Positions 1 through 8,303 of a stretch of 64,000 nt of DNA are shown here, piece after piece; the first letter of the stretch is position 1, and every line of letters begins with the position of its first letter. The notes beneath the pieces are model-generated. The model was not told where the DNA came from, did no database searches, and saw only the letters and a program-made list of their open reading frames with translations. Source of the DNA: Calidifontimicrobium sp035325925. Lineage in GTDB: Bacteria; Pseudomonadota; Gammaproteobacteria; Burkholderiales; Burkholderiaceae_C. The stretch covers positions 34,624-98,623 of the forward strand of contig NZ_DAOKZA010000012.1 of assembly GCF_035325925.1 (NCBI RefSeq), read 5' to 3'. The translations under genes and the position numbers were made by a program.

Positions 1-164
1 CGATTGCCGAACTGCGCTCGGCGGTGATCTGGGTCAAGGGCGTGTCAAGCTACATGCCCGACTACCACGTCGAGCTGCTGCCCACGAGCCCGTGGATCCA
101 CCAGCCGTTCGAGGAGTACGACAACCTGCGCCCCGAGGGGCTGGCGAAGAAGTTCGCCATCTGA
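1..164 (+). CDS. C-terminal end of an unrecognised protein (5' truncated by window edge)
   Basis: An open frame enters from the left edge, with its first complete codon at base 3, and ends at the TGA at 162-164. About 53 residues are visible. They are rich in aromatic residues and proline (for example YMPDYHVELLPTSPW) and end in KKFAI. I do not recognise the family, and no catalytic motif can be assigned from so short a tail. That this is a real gene is supported by the strong hairpin starting 7 bases after the stop and by the convergent tRNA beyond it. Function unknown. Confidence 0.55.
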   Translation, partial: IAELRSAVIWVKGVSSYMPDYHVELLPTSPWIHQPFEEYDNLRPEGLAKKFAI

Positions 165-170
165 AAACGC

Positions 171-196
171 ACAAGGCCGGCGGTGGCCGGCCTTGT
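171..196. terminator. Bidirectional intrinsic terminator between the partial gene and tRNA-Leu
   Basis: A perfect 10-bp inverted repeat (ACAAGGCCGG / CCGGCCTTGT) encloses a 6-nt loop. Read on the minus strand, the hairpin is followed by GCGTTTTC, giving a short U-tract. This suits termination of the minus-strand tRNA-Leu transcript, whose 3' end lies 37 bases upstream. Read on the plus strand the downstream sequence is CTTCGCTG, so termination of the partial gene from this side would be weaker. Confidence 0.75.
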
Positions 197-232
197 CTTC
201 GCTGATCTGTCGTCGTGTCTCGTTGCCTTGAC

Positions 233-317
<85 letters not shown>

Positions 318-367
318 CTCGGGGCCGCTGTTCCCGGCAAAGGGCACGGCGACCGCGACAAACAGAA

Positions 368-397
368 AGTCTACCATCAAAAAACCGACCCCCTCAA
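368..397 (-). promoter_or_regulatory. Candidate promoter for tRNA-Leu
   Basis: On the minus strand TTGAGG (complement of 392-397) and TAGACT (complement of 368-373) are separated by 18 bases, and the tRNA begins about 50 bases downstream. This is a plausible sigma-70 promoter in an otherwise very GC-rich stretch. It overlaps the presumed leader of the divergent RNase R gene, so the two transcription units share their control region. Assigned by eye only. Confidence 0.35.
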
Positions 398-423
398 CCG
401 CCGCCGCCCCCGGCGCTGCACTC

Positions 424-2640
424 ATGAGCGAAGTCGAGGGCACGGTGCAAGGGCACCGCGACGGGCACGGTTTCGTCGTTCGCGACGACGGCGCCGACGT
501 GGTGCTGTCCGCGCAGGAGATGCGCGCCGTGCTGCACCGTGACCGCGTTCGCGTGCGCATCGTGCGCTACGACCGCCGCGGCCGTCCCGAGGGCCGCGTG
601 CTCGAGATCCTCGAACGGCGCAAGGCGCCGATCATCGGCCGCTTGCTGCACGAAGGTGGCGTGTGGCTCGTCGCGCCCGAGGACCGCCGCTACGGTCAGG
701 ACATCCTGATCCCGAAGAACGCCACGGCGAACGCGCAGGCCGGGCACGTCGTGGCGGTCGAGTTGACCGAGCCGCCGTCGATGTACTCGCAGCCGGTGGG
801 CCGCGTGACCGAAGTGCTCGGCGAGATCGACGACCCCGGCATGGAGATCGAGATCGCGGTGCGCAAGTACGAGGTGCCGCACCGCTTCTCCCCCGCGGCA
901 CTGGCGCAGGCTGCGGCACTGCCCGAGCGCGTGCGGCAGGTCGACCGGCGCCACCGCGTCGACCTCACCGATGTGCCGCTGGTGACGATCGACGGCGAGG
1001 ACGCGCGCGACTTCGACGACGCCGTGTACTGCGAACCGCACTGCGCAGGCCGCGGCCGCAACGCGTTCACCGGGTGGCGGCTGGTCGTCGCGATCGCCGA
1101 CGTCAGCCACTACGTGAAGCCCGGCGAGCCGTTGGACGTCGACGCGTACGAGCGTGCGACCTCGGTGTACTTCCCGCGCCGCGTAATCCCGATGCTGCCG
1201 GAGAAGCTCAGCAACGGGCTGTGCTCGCTGATCCCCGACCAGGACCGCCTGGCCATGGTCTGCGACATGCTCGTCGACCAAGCCGGTCAGATCACCGCGT
1301 ACCAGTTCTATCCGGCGGTGATGCGCTCGCATGCGCGCCTGACCTACACCGAGGTGGCGGCGATCCTGGTCAACACGCGCGGCGCCGAGGCGGCGCGGCG
1401 GCAGGCACTGGTGCCGCACCTGCTGCACCTGCACGAGGCCTACCGCGCCCTGCTGCGGCAGCGTGCGCTGCGCGGTGCGGTGGACTTCGAGACCACCGAG
1501 ACGCAGATCGTGTGCGACGACCACGGCCGCATCGAGAGGATCGTGCCGCGCGTGCGCACCGAGGCGCACCGGCTGATCGAGGAGGCGATGCTCGCCGCCA
1601 ACGTCTGCGCCGCGGACTTCATCGCGCACGCCGAGCACCCATCGCTGTACCGGGTGCACGAAGGCCCGACGCCGGAGAAGCGCGCCACGCTGCAGAACTA
1701 CCTGCGCGCGCTGGGCATCGGCCTGGGTCTGAGCGACGAGCCGAAACCTGGCGAGTTCCAGGCCATCGCCGTGGCCACGCGCGAACGCGCCGACGCCACG
1801 CAGATCCACACGATGCTGCTGCGCTCGATGCAGCAGGCGATCTACAGCGCGGCCAACGCCGGCCACTTCGGCCTGGCGTACGACGCCTACACGCACTTCA
1901 CCAGCCCGATCCGTCGCTACCCCGACCTGCTGGTGCACCGCGTGCTCATGGCGCTGCTGCACGGCAAGCGCTACCACCTCGCCACCGGCGTCGTCGAGGC
2001 CGGGGGCAAGGCGCGCCGCGGCGGCAAGGTGGTCAAGGCGTCGACGCAGGAGGCCGAGCGCTGGGAAGCCGCCGGCGCCCACTGCAGCGCCAACGAACGC
2101 CGCGCCGACGAGGCGTCGCGCGACGTCGAGGCCTGGCTGAAGTGCCGCTACATGCGCGACCACCTCGGCGAGGAGTTCGCCGGCACCGTCAGCGCGGTCG
2201 CGAGCTTCGGCCTGTTCGTCACGCTCGACGCCCTGTACGTCGAAGGGCTGGTGCACATCACCGAACTCGGCGGCGAGTACTACCGTTTCGACGAGTTGCG
2301 CCAGGAACTGCGCGGCGAGCGCACCGGGATGCGCTACGTCGTCGGCACGCGCGTGCGTGTGCAGGTCAGCCGCGTCGACCTCGACGGGCGCAAGATCGAC
2401 TTCCGCCTCGTGCGCGATGGCGAAGACGAGCGACCGCTGGCGCGCGGGCGCGGCGGCGAACGCGGCCACGCTGCGGCCGGCGACGCACTCGAAGAGGTGC
2501 GCCGAAGCGACCGCGCCGCCCGCAGCGCGACGCGTACCGCGCGCGGCGCGGCGGCCGGTACCCGCAAATCGAAGTCCGGCGCATCGGGAACGGCCGCCAA
2601 ACCGCGCGCAACGACCGGCCCCGCGCGCAAGCGGCGCTGA
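424..2640 (+). CDS. rnr: Ribonuclease R (3'-5' exoribonuclease)
   Basis: RNase R degrades structured RNA processively from the 3' end and takes part in mRNA and rRNA turnover. The 738-residue protein shows N-terminal cold-shock-type OB folds (about residues 1-160), an RNB catalytic domain with the acidic motif DGEDARDFDDAVY near residue 190, and an S1 domain near 580-660. It ends in a lysine/arginine-rich tail, as RNase R proteins often do. The frame stays open upstream through the tRNA, so the start is uncertain. I chose ATG 424 because the OB fold begins at once (MSEVEGTVQGH) and no earlier ATG lies between the tRNA and here. No clear Shine-Dalgarno precedes it. The helix-turn-helix domain that starts many RNase R proteins is absent. 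RNase II is a less likely alternative because of the basic tail. Confidence 0.93.
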   Translation: MSEVEGTVQGHRDGHGFVVRDDGADVVLSAQEMRAVLHRDRVRVRIVRYDRRGRPEGRVLEILERRKAPIIGRLLHEGGVWLVAPEDRRYGQDILIPKNATANAQAGHVVAVELTEPPSMYSQPVGRVTEVLGEIDDPGMEIEIAVRKYEVPHRFSPAALAQAAALPERVRQVDRRHRVDLTDVPLVTIDGEDARDFDDAVYCEPHCAGRGRNAFTGWRLVVAIADVSHYVKPGEPLDVDAYERATSVYFPRRVIPMLPEKLSNGLCSLIPDQDRLAMVCDMLVDQAGQITAYQFYPAVMRSHARLTYTEVAAILVNTRGAEAARRQALVPHLLHLHEAYRALLRQRALRGAVDFETTETQIVCDDHGRIERIVPRVRTEAHRLIEEAMLAANVCAADFIAHAEHPSLYRVHEGPTPEKRATLQNYLRALGIGLGLSDEPKPGEFQAIAVATRERADATQIHTMLLRSMQQAIYSAANAGHFGLAYDAYTHFTSPIRRYPDLLVHRVLMALLHGKRYHLATGVVEAGGKARRGGKVVKASTQEAERWEAAGAHCSANERRADEASRDVEAWLKCRYMRDHLGEEFAGTVSAVASFGLFVTLDALYVEGLVHITELGGEYYRFDELRQELRGERTGMRYVVGTRVRVQVSRVDLDGRKIDFRLVRDGEDERPLARGRGGERGHAAAGDALEEVRRSDRAARSATRTARGAAAGTRKSKSGASGTAAKPRATTGPARKRR

Positions 2641-2645
2641 GTCGC

Positions 2646-2673
2646 CGTGGCCGACGCGGCCGCTCAGGCCACG
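2646..2673. terminator. Inverted repeat at the rnr/nnr convergent junction
   Basis: CGTGGCC (2646-2652) and GGCCACG (2667-2673) form a perfect 7-bp inverted repeat across the 23-bp gap between the two convergent stop codons. The right arm lies inside the end of the minus-strand gene. There is no U-tract on either side, so intrinsic termination is uncertain. The placement between convergent genes is the main argument. Confidence 0.3.
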
Positions 2674-4160
2674 CCCTGCATCGCCTCGAGCAGCGCCCCG
2701 GCGCGCAACGGGCCGGCGGTGCCGCCGCGCGCATGCAGGTCGGCCGCGTGGCCATGCCTGGACACGGCCTGCACGCACACGCGCTGCACATGGTCGATGC
2801 GTTCGGCGGCCACCACCGCGAGGCTGCCGGCCAGCCAGCCGGCCAGCACGTCGCCCGTGCCGGCGCTGGCCAGCGCCGCGTTGCCGCTGCGGTTGACCCA
2901 GGGCAGACAGCCCGGCGCTGCGGTGACGCTGCCCGAGCCCTTGAGCACGACGGCAGCGCCGAACTCGTCGGCCAGCACCTGCGCGTGCCCCAGCCGGTCG
3001 GCCTGCACGTCGCGCGTGCCGCAGCCCAGCAGGCGTGCCGCCTCGAGCGGGTGCGGCGTCAGCACCGTCGGGGCAACCCGCGCGCCGCGGTGGCGCAGCA
3101 GCGTGCGCAGGGTCGTGTCGCGCGCGACCGCGTTCAGTGCGTCGGCGTCGAGCACGAGTCGTCGCGCGCTCGACAGCACCGCCGGCAGTGCCTCGGCAAC
3201 GGCGTCGCCACCGCCGCAGCCGCACACCACGGTGGCCTCGCGCAGCAGCGACAGGCCGTCGCGCCACAGGGCCGGCCGCGCCATCAGCTCCGGATGCGAC
3301 GCGTGCCACGACGGGGCGCCGGCATCGAGCAGGCTCACGTGGACGCGGCCGGCGCCTGCGACCGACGCGGCGCACGCCGCCAGCCACGCCGCGCCGACCA
3401 TGCCCGGTGCGCCGCCGATCACCGCGACGTCGCCGAAGCTGCCCTTGTGCTGCGCGTGGCGACGCAAGGTCGCGGGGTGCCGCGCGGCGGCCAGCCAGGC
3501 GCGGGGCGCATCGTCGTCGCGTTCACCGAGGTCGGCCCACCAGACCGCTCCGGCGTGGTCGCGTCCGTCGGCGGTGAACAGCCCGGGCTTGAGCGTGAGC
3601 ATCGCGAGCGTGTGCGTGGCCACGACCGCGGGACCGGCGGCGACTCCGCGGTCGGCGTCGAGGCCGGAGGGCAGGTCGACGGCGAGCCGCGGCGCCGGCG
3701 TCGCGTTGAAGCTGCCGATCGCCGCGGCCATCTCGCCTTCGGGCGCGCGCGACAGGCCGATGCCGAGCAGCGCGTCGATCGCCAAGTCGCAGCGCGGAGC
3801 GACGGCGGCAACGCCTTCGGCGATCTCGACCCCGGCCTGCCGGGCCCGCTGGAGCGCGGCGAGGGCGTCGGGCCCCTGGCGCGTCGCATCGGCCAGCACC
3901 GACGCGCTCACGCGCAGACCGGCCGAGCGCAGGCGCGCGGCGGCGTCGAGACCGTCGGCGCCGTTGTTGCCGGGTCCGGCGAGCACCCATACATGACGCG
4001 CGTTGGGGCGCAACGCCAGCGCGAGCTTGGCCAGCGCCAGCCCGGCACGCTGCACCAAGGTGCCGGGCGGCACGCGAGCCAGTGCACGCTGCTCGATGTG
4101 GCGCGTCGCCGCGGCATCGAACAGCGGCAGGGCCGGTGCGTGGTCGTCGACCGCGATCAT
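2664..4160 (-). CDS. nnr: Bifunctional NAD(P)H-hydrate epimerase / ADP-dependent (S)-NAD(P)H-hydrate dehydratase
   Basis: This enzyme repairs hydrated NADH and NADPH. The N-terminal YjeF_N half epimerises the R form, and the C-terminal ribokinase-like half dehydrates the S form using ADP. The 498-residue length fits the fused E. coli-type protein. The N half carries GPGNNGADGLDAA. The C half carries the nucleotide-site motif ASAGTGDVLAGWLAG near the end and the catalytic aspartate within GTGD. It lies 55 bp downstream of the dadA-like gene on the same strand and converges with rnr. Start ATG at 4160. The protein is rich in Ala and Arg, as expected for this genome, with no sign of damage. Confidence 0.95.
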   Translation of the reverse strand: MIAVDDHAPALPLFDAAATRHIEQRALARVPPGTLVQRAGLALAKLALALRPNARHVWVLAGPGNNGADGLDAAARLRSAGLRVSASVLADATRQGPDALAALQRARQAGVEIAEGVAAVAPRCDLAIDALLGIGLSRAPEGEMAAAIGSFNATPAPRLAVDLPSGLDADRGVAAGPAVVATHTLAMLTLKPGLFTADGRDHAGAVWWADLGERDDDAPRAWLAAARHPATLRRHAQHKGSFGDVAVIGGAPGMVGAAWLAACAASVAGAGRVHVSLLDAGAPSWHASHPELMARPALWRDGLSLLREATVVCGCGGGDAVAEALPAVLSSARRLVLDADALNAVARDTTLRTLLRHRGARVAPTVLTPHPLEAARLLGCGTRDVQADRLGHAQVLADEFGAAVVLKGSGSVTAAPGCLPWVNRSGNAALASAGTGDVLAGWLAGSLAVVAAERIDHVQRVCVQAVSRHGHAADLHARGGTAGPLRAGALLEAMQGVA

Positions 4161-4215
4161 GACGATCGCAGGCTAGCCGATGGGCTCATGCCGGGCAAGG
4201 CGCACGCGGGCGAAC

Positions 4216-5520
4216 TCAGCCCCGCCGCGCCGGATGCCGCCCATAGCGACCGGGATCGAACCCGTCGGCTTCGACCTCGCCGGCGCGGCCCGCGAGCAGG
4301 TCCGCGAGGACGCGCGCGCTGCCGCAGGCCAGCGCCCAGCCGCTTGAGCCGTGACCGAGGTTGACCCACAGCCCGTCGAGGCCGGTGGCACCGATCGCCG
4401 GCGGCCCGTCGGGCAGCATCGGCCGCGCCGCCTTCCAAGGGCGCACCGCGGCGGACTGTGTCGCGCCGGGGAACCAGTCGTGCAGCACGCGGTGCAGCGT
4501 CGCGACTGCGGCATCGTTGCAGCGCTCGGGCGAGCCGCCGATCTCGGCGCTGCCGGCAACGCGCACGCGGTCGCCGAGCCGGCTGATCGCCACCTTGTAG
4601 CGCTCGTCCATCAGCGCCGAGCGCGGGCCCGGTTCGGGGAGGCCCTCGACGCGGCGCAGCGCCGCGGTGATCGAGTAGCCGTGCACCGCGGCCAGCGGCA
4701 GCTGCAGCCCGTGCCGCGACAGCATTGGGGAGGCGCCGAGCGCGGCGCACAGCACGATGGCGTCGAAGTGCAGCGTTTGCTCGGGTCCGGGGCCCCCGGG
4801 GCCGATGCGGCGCAGCTGCAGTTGCGCTCTCGGCTTGCCGGGGTCGACGCGCAACACCTCGCAGCCGAAGTGCCAGCTGACGCCGTCGCGCTGCGCCTGC
4901 TGCCGAAGCAGATGCGCGAACTGGCGGCAGTTTCCGACGCCGTCGTCGGGCAGGTGGATGCCGGCGGCCAACGCCGTGGCGGGGTTCAGGCCGGGCTCGA
5001 CGCCCAGGCAGCCCGCGCGGTCGAGCACCGCGTGGCGCACGCCGAGCTCGCCGAGCAGCGACAGTGCCGGCCGCGCCGCGTCGACCTCGCGCGCACTGCG
5101 CAGCAGCACGAGGTAGCCGCGCGAATGCTCGTAGTCGAGGCCGAGCTCGTGCGTCAGCGCCTGCAGCCGCTGCTGGCTGTACAGCGCGAGGCGGTGCAGG
5201 CGCGAGCGGTTGTGCACGTAGCGCGCCGGCGCGCACTCGCGCCACCAGCGCCACAGCCAGCGCCGCGTCGCGGCGTCGGGCCAGCCGCCGAAGCGCACCG
5301 GGGCGTGGCGCTGCAGCAGGTGGCGCAGCACCTTGCCCGGCATGCCCGGCGCCGCCCACGGGGTGACGTAACCGGGCGCGACGACGCCGGCGTTGGCGAA
5401 GCTGGTCTCCTCGGCAACGCTGCCTCGGCGCTCGAACACCGTGACTTCGTGTCCGTCGCGCACCAGCTCGAACGCGGTCGTGACGCCGACGATGCCGGCG
5501 CCGATCACGGCCACGCGCAT
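4216..5520 (-). CDS. dadA: D-amino-acid dehydrogenase-like FAD-dependent oxidoreductase (DadA family)
   Basis: Members oxidise D-amino acids to 2-oxo acids and pass electrons from FAD to the respiratory chain at the inner membrane. The 434-residue protein begins with the dinucleotide-binding motif IGAGIVGVTTAFEL (Gly 7, 9 and 12). It continues with EETSFANAGVVAPGYVTPWAAPG, which is characteristic of DadA small subunits, and ends with a second FAD contact, GHGSSGWALACGSARVLADL. The length agrees with E. coli DadA (432). The substrate cannot be read from sequence; alanine racemase (dadX) is not next to it, so a broader amino-acid substrate is possible. It is divergent from rpsB. Confidence 0.82.
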   Translation of the reverse strand: MRVAVIGAGIVGVTTAFELVRDGHEVTVFERRGSVAEETSFANAGVVAPGYVTPWAAPGMPGKVLRHLLQRHAPVRFGGWPDAATRRWLWRWWRECAPARYVHNRSRLHRLALYSQQRLQALTHELGLDYEHSRGYLVLLRSAREVDAARPALSLLGELGVRHAVLDRAGCLGVEPGLNPATALAAGIHLPDDGVGNCRQFAHLLRQQAQRDGVSWHFGCEVLRVDPGKPRAQLQLRRIGPGGPGPEQTLHFDAIVLCAALGASPMLSRHGLQLPLAAVHGYSITAALRRVEGLPEPGPRSALMDERYKVAISRLGDRVRVAGSAEIGGSPERCNDAAVATLHRVLHDWFPGATQSAAVRPWKAARPMLPDGPPAIGATGLDGLWVNLGHGSSGWALACGSARVLADLLAGRAGEVEADGFDPGRYGRHPARRG

Positions 5521-5613
5521 CAGCGCCGTCCTGCCACGACGACCGCAGGCGTCGAGAGGGCGCGCCGCGGCGGCGCGCCCGCAACGGGACGATCGGGAGC
5601 GTGTGACATGGGG

Positions 5614-5622
5614 TGCTACAAT
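5614..5622 (+). promoter_or_regulatory. Extended -10 promoter candidate for rpsB
   Basis: TGC followed by TACAAT (5617-5622) is an extended -10 element in a GC-rich setting. No convincing -35 hexamer lies 16-18 bases upstream, which is tolerated when TGn is present. Initiation near 5629 would place the start exactly at the beginning of the inverted repeat described for the rpsB leader. The inferred 5' untranslated region is about 170 nt. Confidence 0.5.
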
Positions 5623-5628
5623 GCGCAG

Positions 5629-5760
5629 GTTTGCCTGGGGGCGGGTTGCAGGTCAGCCCGCGTCACGTCAGTGCCAGGCAAACCACTCGCGAGTCCGGCG
5701 GCCGAAAGGTGTCGCGAACCGTGTCGCAGGCATGTCGAAGACATGTTGCAGATGGTTGCG
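5629..5760 (+). promoter_or_regulatory. Structured 5' leader of rpsB, candidate S2 autoregulatory RNA
   Basis: Two foldable domains are visible. Domain 1: GTTTGCCTGG (5629-5638) pairs perfectly with CCAGGCAAAC (5674-5683), with a nested GCGGG/CCCGC helix inside. Domain 2: an outer helix CGCGAACC (5713-5720) pairs with GGTTGCG (5754-5760) leaving one bulged G, and encloses the hairpin CATGTC-GAA-GACATG (5731-5745). Ribosomal protein S2 is known to repress its own operon through the rpsB leader in enterobacteria. That this leader does the same is inference from position and structure. Confidence 0.5.
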
Positions 5761-5799
5761 ATCAGCGCCGGATTCTAGACACAACCTTCGGAGCTCCCC

Positions 5800-6543
5800 A
5801 TGACCGTCAGCATGCGCGAAATGCTGGAAGCGGGTGTCCATTTCGGACACCAGACTCGCTTCTGGAACCCCAAGATGGCCCCGTTCATCTACGGCCATCG
5901 CAACAAGATCCACATCATCAACCTCGAGAAGACGCAGCCTCTGTTCGAGGACGCGTTGAAGTTCGTGCGCCAGCTCGCGAGCCGCCGCGGCACGATCCTG
6001 ATGGTGGGCACCAAGCGCCAGGCGCGCGACGTCGTCGCGCAGGAGGCACAGCGCTGCGGCATGCCCTTCGTCGACCAGCGCTGGCTCGGCGGCATGCTGA
6101 CCAACTTCAAGACCGTCAAGGGCTCGCTGAAGAAGCTCAAGGACATGCAGGCACAGGTCGAGGCCGGCACCGACCACATGACGAAGAAGGAAGGCCTGCT
6201 GTTCCAGCGCGAGCTGTCCAAGCTCGAGAAGGACATCGGCGGCATCCAGGACATGAACGCGCTGCCCGACGCGCTGTTCGTGATCGACGTCGGCTACCAC
6301 AAGATCGCGGTGGCCGAAGCGAAGAAGCTGGGCATCCCGGTGGTCGCGGTGGTCGACACCAACCACTCGCCGGACGGCATCGACTACGTGATCCCGGGCA
6401 ACGACGACTCGGCCAAGGCGGTGGCGCTGTACGCGCGCGCCGTGGCCGACGCCGTGCTCGAAGGCAAGGCCAACGCGACCAGCGAGGTCGTGCAGGCGGT
6501 GGCCGGCGGCGACGAGTTCGTCGAGGTCAGCGAGGACGCCTGA
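5800..6543 (+). CDS. rpsB: 30S ribosomal protein S2
   Basis: S2 is a late-assembling protein of the small ribosomal subunit that bridges its head and body and helps recruit S1. The 247-residue sequence is standard: MREMLEAGVHFGHQTRFWNP at the start, the central QRWLGGMLTNFKTVK segment, and IPVVAVVDTNHSPDGIDYVI in the C-terminal half. GGAG at 5789-5792 supports ATG 5800 as the start. It is followed by tsf after a 93-bp gap holding a hairpin, the usual rpsB-tsf arrangement. Expression is probably controlled by the upstream leader. Confidence 0.98.
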   Translation: MTVSMREMLEAGVHFGHQTRFWNPKMAPFIYGHRNKIHIINLEKTQPLFEDALKFVRQLASRRGTILMVGTKRQARDVVAQEAQRCGMPFVDQRWLGGMLTNFKTVKGSLKKLKDMQAQVEAGTDHMTKKEGLLFQRELSKLEKDIGGIQDMNALPDALFVIDVGYHKIAVAEAKKLGIPVVAVVDTNHSPDGIDYVIPGNDDSAKAVALYARAVADAVLEGKANATSEVVQAVAGGDEFVEVSEDA

Positions 6544-6593
6544 GCCTGCCGCAGCCCGCGGGGCGCCGTCGTGCGCACCCGACCCGATCCAAG

Positions 6594-6612
6594 AGGGGGC
6601 GGCGAGCCCCCT
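6594..6612 (+). terminator. rpsB-tsf intergenic hairpin (attenuator)
   Basis: AGGGGGC (6594-6600) and GCCCCCT (6606-6612) form a perfect 7-bp stem with a 5-nt loop. It is followed by TCGCATAC, without a real U-tract. It sits between the rpsB stop and the tsf start at 6637. A weak terminator or RNA-stabilising structure here could set the S2 to EF-Ts ratio, as intergenic structures do in other bacteria. Confidence 0.5.
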
Positions 6613-6636
6613 TCGCATACATGGGAGCCCACTGAG

Positions 6637-7530
6637 ATGCCCGCAATCACCGCCAGCATGGTCGCCGAACTGCGCGCCAAGACTGACGCCCCGATGATGG
6701 AGTGCAAGAAGGCCCTGACCGAGGCCGACGGCGACATGGCCCGCGCCGAGGAGATCCTGCGTGTCAAGCTCGGCAGCAAGGCCGGCAAGGCCGCGGCGCG
6801 CATCACCGCCGAGGGCGTGGTCGCCGCGTCGGTCGACGGCGCGACCGGCGCCCTCGTCGAGGTCAACTGCGAGACCGACTTCGTGTCGAAGAACGAGTCG
6901 TTCCTGGCCTTCGCGAAGGCCTGCGCCGAATTGGTGGCCCGCCACGCCCCGGCCGACGTCGCCGCGCTGTCGACGCTGCCGCTGGCGCAGGACAGCTTTG
7001 GCCCGACCGTCGAGGACGTGCGCAAGGGCCTGATCGGCAAGATCGGCGAGAACATGACGATCCGCCGCTTCCGGCGCTACGCCGGCGGCGCGCTGGCGCA
7101 CTACCTGCACGGCACGCGCATCGGCGTGATCGTCGAGTTCGACGGCGACGCAGTCGCGGCCAAGGACGTCGCGATGCACGTCGCGGCGATGAAGCCGGCG
7201 GCGTTGTCGGCCGCCGAGGTGCCCGCCGAGCTGGTCGACAAGGAGCGCAAGATCGCCGCCGAGAAGGCGGCCGAAAGCGGCAAGCCGGCCGAGATCGTCG
7301 CCAAGATGGTCGAGGGATCGGTGCAGAAGTTCCTCAAGGAGGTCTCGCTGCTCGACCAGGTGTTCGTCAAGGCCACCGACGGCAAGCAGACGGTGGGCCA
7401 GATGCTCAAGGACAAGAAGACCACGGTGAACGGATTCACGCTGTACGTGGTCGGCGAGGGCATCGAGAGGAAGGCCGACGACTTCGCCGCCGAGGTCGCG
7501 GCGCAGGTCGCTGCGGCCAAGAGCCAGTGA
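6637..7530 (+). CDS. tsf: Elongation factor Ts
   Basis: EF-Ts is the nucleotide exchange factor that releases GDP from EF-Tu during translation. The 297-residue protein has the N-terminal UBA-like segment followed by TDAPMMECKKAL, the family signature near the start, and the core motif VNCETDFVSKNESF around residue 77. The dimerisation region and the C-terminal helix follow. The ATG at 6637 was chosen over the upstream in-frame extension to 6571 because homologous sequence starts at MPAITASMVAELR. It lies between rpsB and pyrH in the conserved order. Confidence 0.98.
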   Translation: MPAITASMVAELRAKTDAPMMECKKALTEADGDMARAEEILRVKLGSKAGKAAARITAEGVVAASVDGATGALVEVNCETDFVSKNESFLAFAKACAELVARHAPADVAALSTLPLAQDSFGPTVEDVRKGLIGKIGENMTIRRFRRYAGGALAHYLHGTRIGVIVEFDGDAVAAKDVAMHVAAMKPAALSAAEVPAELVDKERKIAAEKAAESGKPAEIVAKMVEGSVQKFLKEVSLLDQVFVKATDGKQTVGQMLKDKKTTVNGFTLYVVGEGIERKADDFAAEVAAQVAAAKSQ

Positions 7531-7577
7531 CGGGCCGCGCCGTACACTAGCCGCCGTCTCACGAGCGAGGGCGCCGC

Positions 7578-8288
7578 ATGCCGGCCTACAAGCGCATCCT
7601 GCTGAAGCTGTCGGGCGAGGCCCTGATGGGCGACGACGCCTACGGCATCAACCGCGCCACGATCGTGCGCATCGTGCGCGAGGTGCAGGACGTGACCCGG
7701 CTCGGCTGTGAGGTCGCGGTGGTCATCGGCGGCGGCAACATCTTCCGCGGCGTGGCCGGCGGGTCGGTGGGCATGGACCGCGCCACCGCCGACTACATGG
7801 GCATGCTGGCCACGGTGATGAACTCGCTGGCGTTGGCCGACACGATGCGCCAGGAGGGCATGACCGCGCGCGTGATGAGCGCGATCGCCATCGAGCAGGT
7901 CGTCGAGCCGTACGTGCGGCCGAAGGCGCTGCAGTACCTGGAGGAGGGCAAGGTCGTGGTGTTCGCCGCCGGCACCGGCAACCCCTTCTTCACCACCGAC
8001 ACCGCCGCGGCGCTGCGCGGCGCCGAGATCGGCGCCGAGATCGTGCTCAAGGCGACCAAGGTCGACGGGGTGTACACCGACGACCCGAACAAGGACGCCT
8101 CGGCGACGCGGTACGCGCGCATCACCTTCGACGAGGCGATCGTCAGGAACCTGCAGGTGATGGACGCCACCGCGTTCGCGCTGTGCCGCGACCAGAAGCT
8201 GCCGATCAAGGTGTTCTCGATCTTCAAGCCCGGCGCGCTCAAGCGCGTCGTGCTCGGCGACGACGAGGGCACCCTGGTGCACGTCTGA
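7578..8288 (+). CDS. pyrH: Uridylate (UMP) kinase
   Basis: PyrH phosphorylates UMP to UDP in pyrimidine biosynthesis. It is a hexameric amino-acid-kinase-fold enzyme, unrelated to eukaryotic UMP/CMP kinases, and is typically activated by GTP and inhibited by UTP. The 236-residue protein shows KRILLKLSGEAL at the N-terminus, VIGGGNIFRG for phosphate binding, and AAGTGNPFFTTDTAAALRG in the central part. The family's length is matched exactly. The gap to tsf is 47 bp and to frr only 15 bp, so co-transcription is likely. TACACT in the short upstream gap could be a weak internal -10, but I do not rely on it. Confidence 0.98.
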   Translation: MPAYKRILLKLSGEALMGDDAYGINRATIVRIVREVQDVTRLGCEVAVVIGGGNIFRGVAGGSVGMDRATADYMGMLATVMNSLALADTMRQEGMTARVMSAIAIEQVVEPYVRPKALQYLEEGKVVVFAAGTGNPFFTTDTAAALRGAEIGAEIVLKATKVDGVYTDDPNKDASATRYARITFDEAIVRNLQVMDATAFALCRDQKLPIKVFSIFKPGALKRVVLGDDEGTLVHV

Positions 8289-8303
8289 ACGGAGAGTGAC
8301 CCG

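Noticed and set aside
394..3387. Minus-strand open frame of 997 codons opposite rnr
   Set aside because: Antisense to RNase R and then an alternate frame of nnr; no motif.
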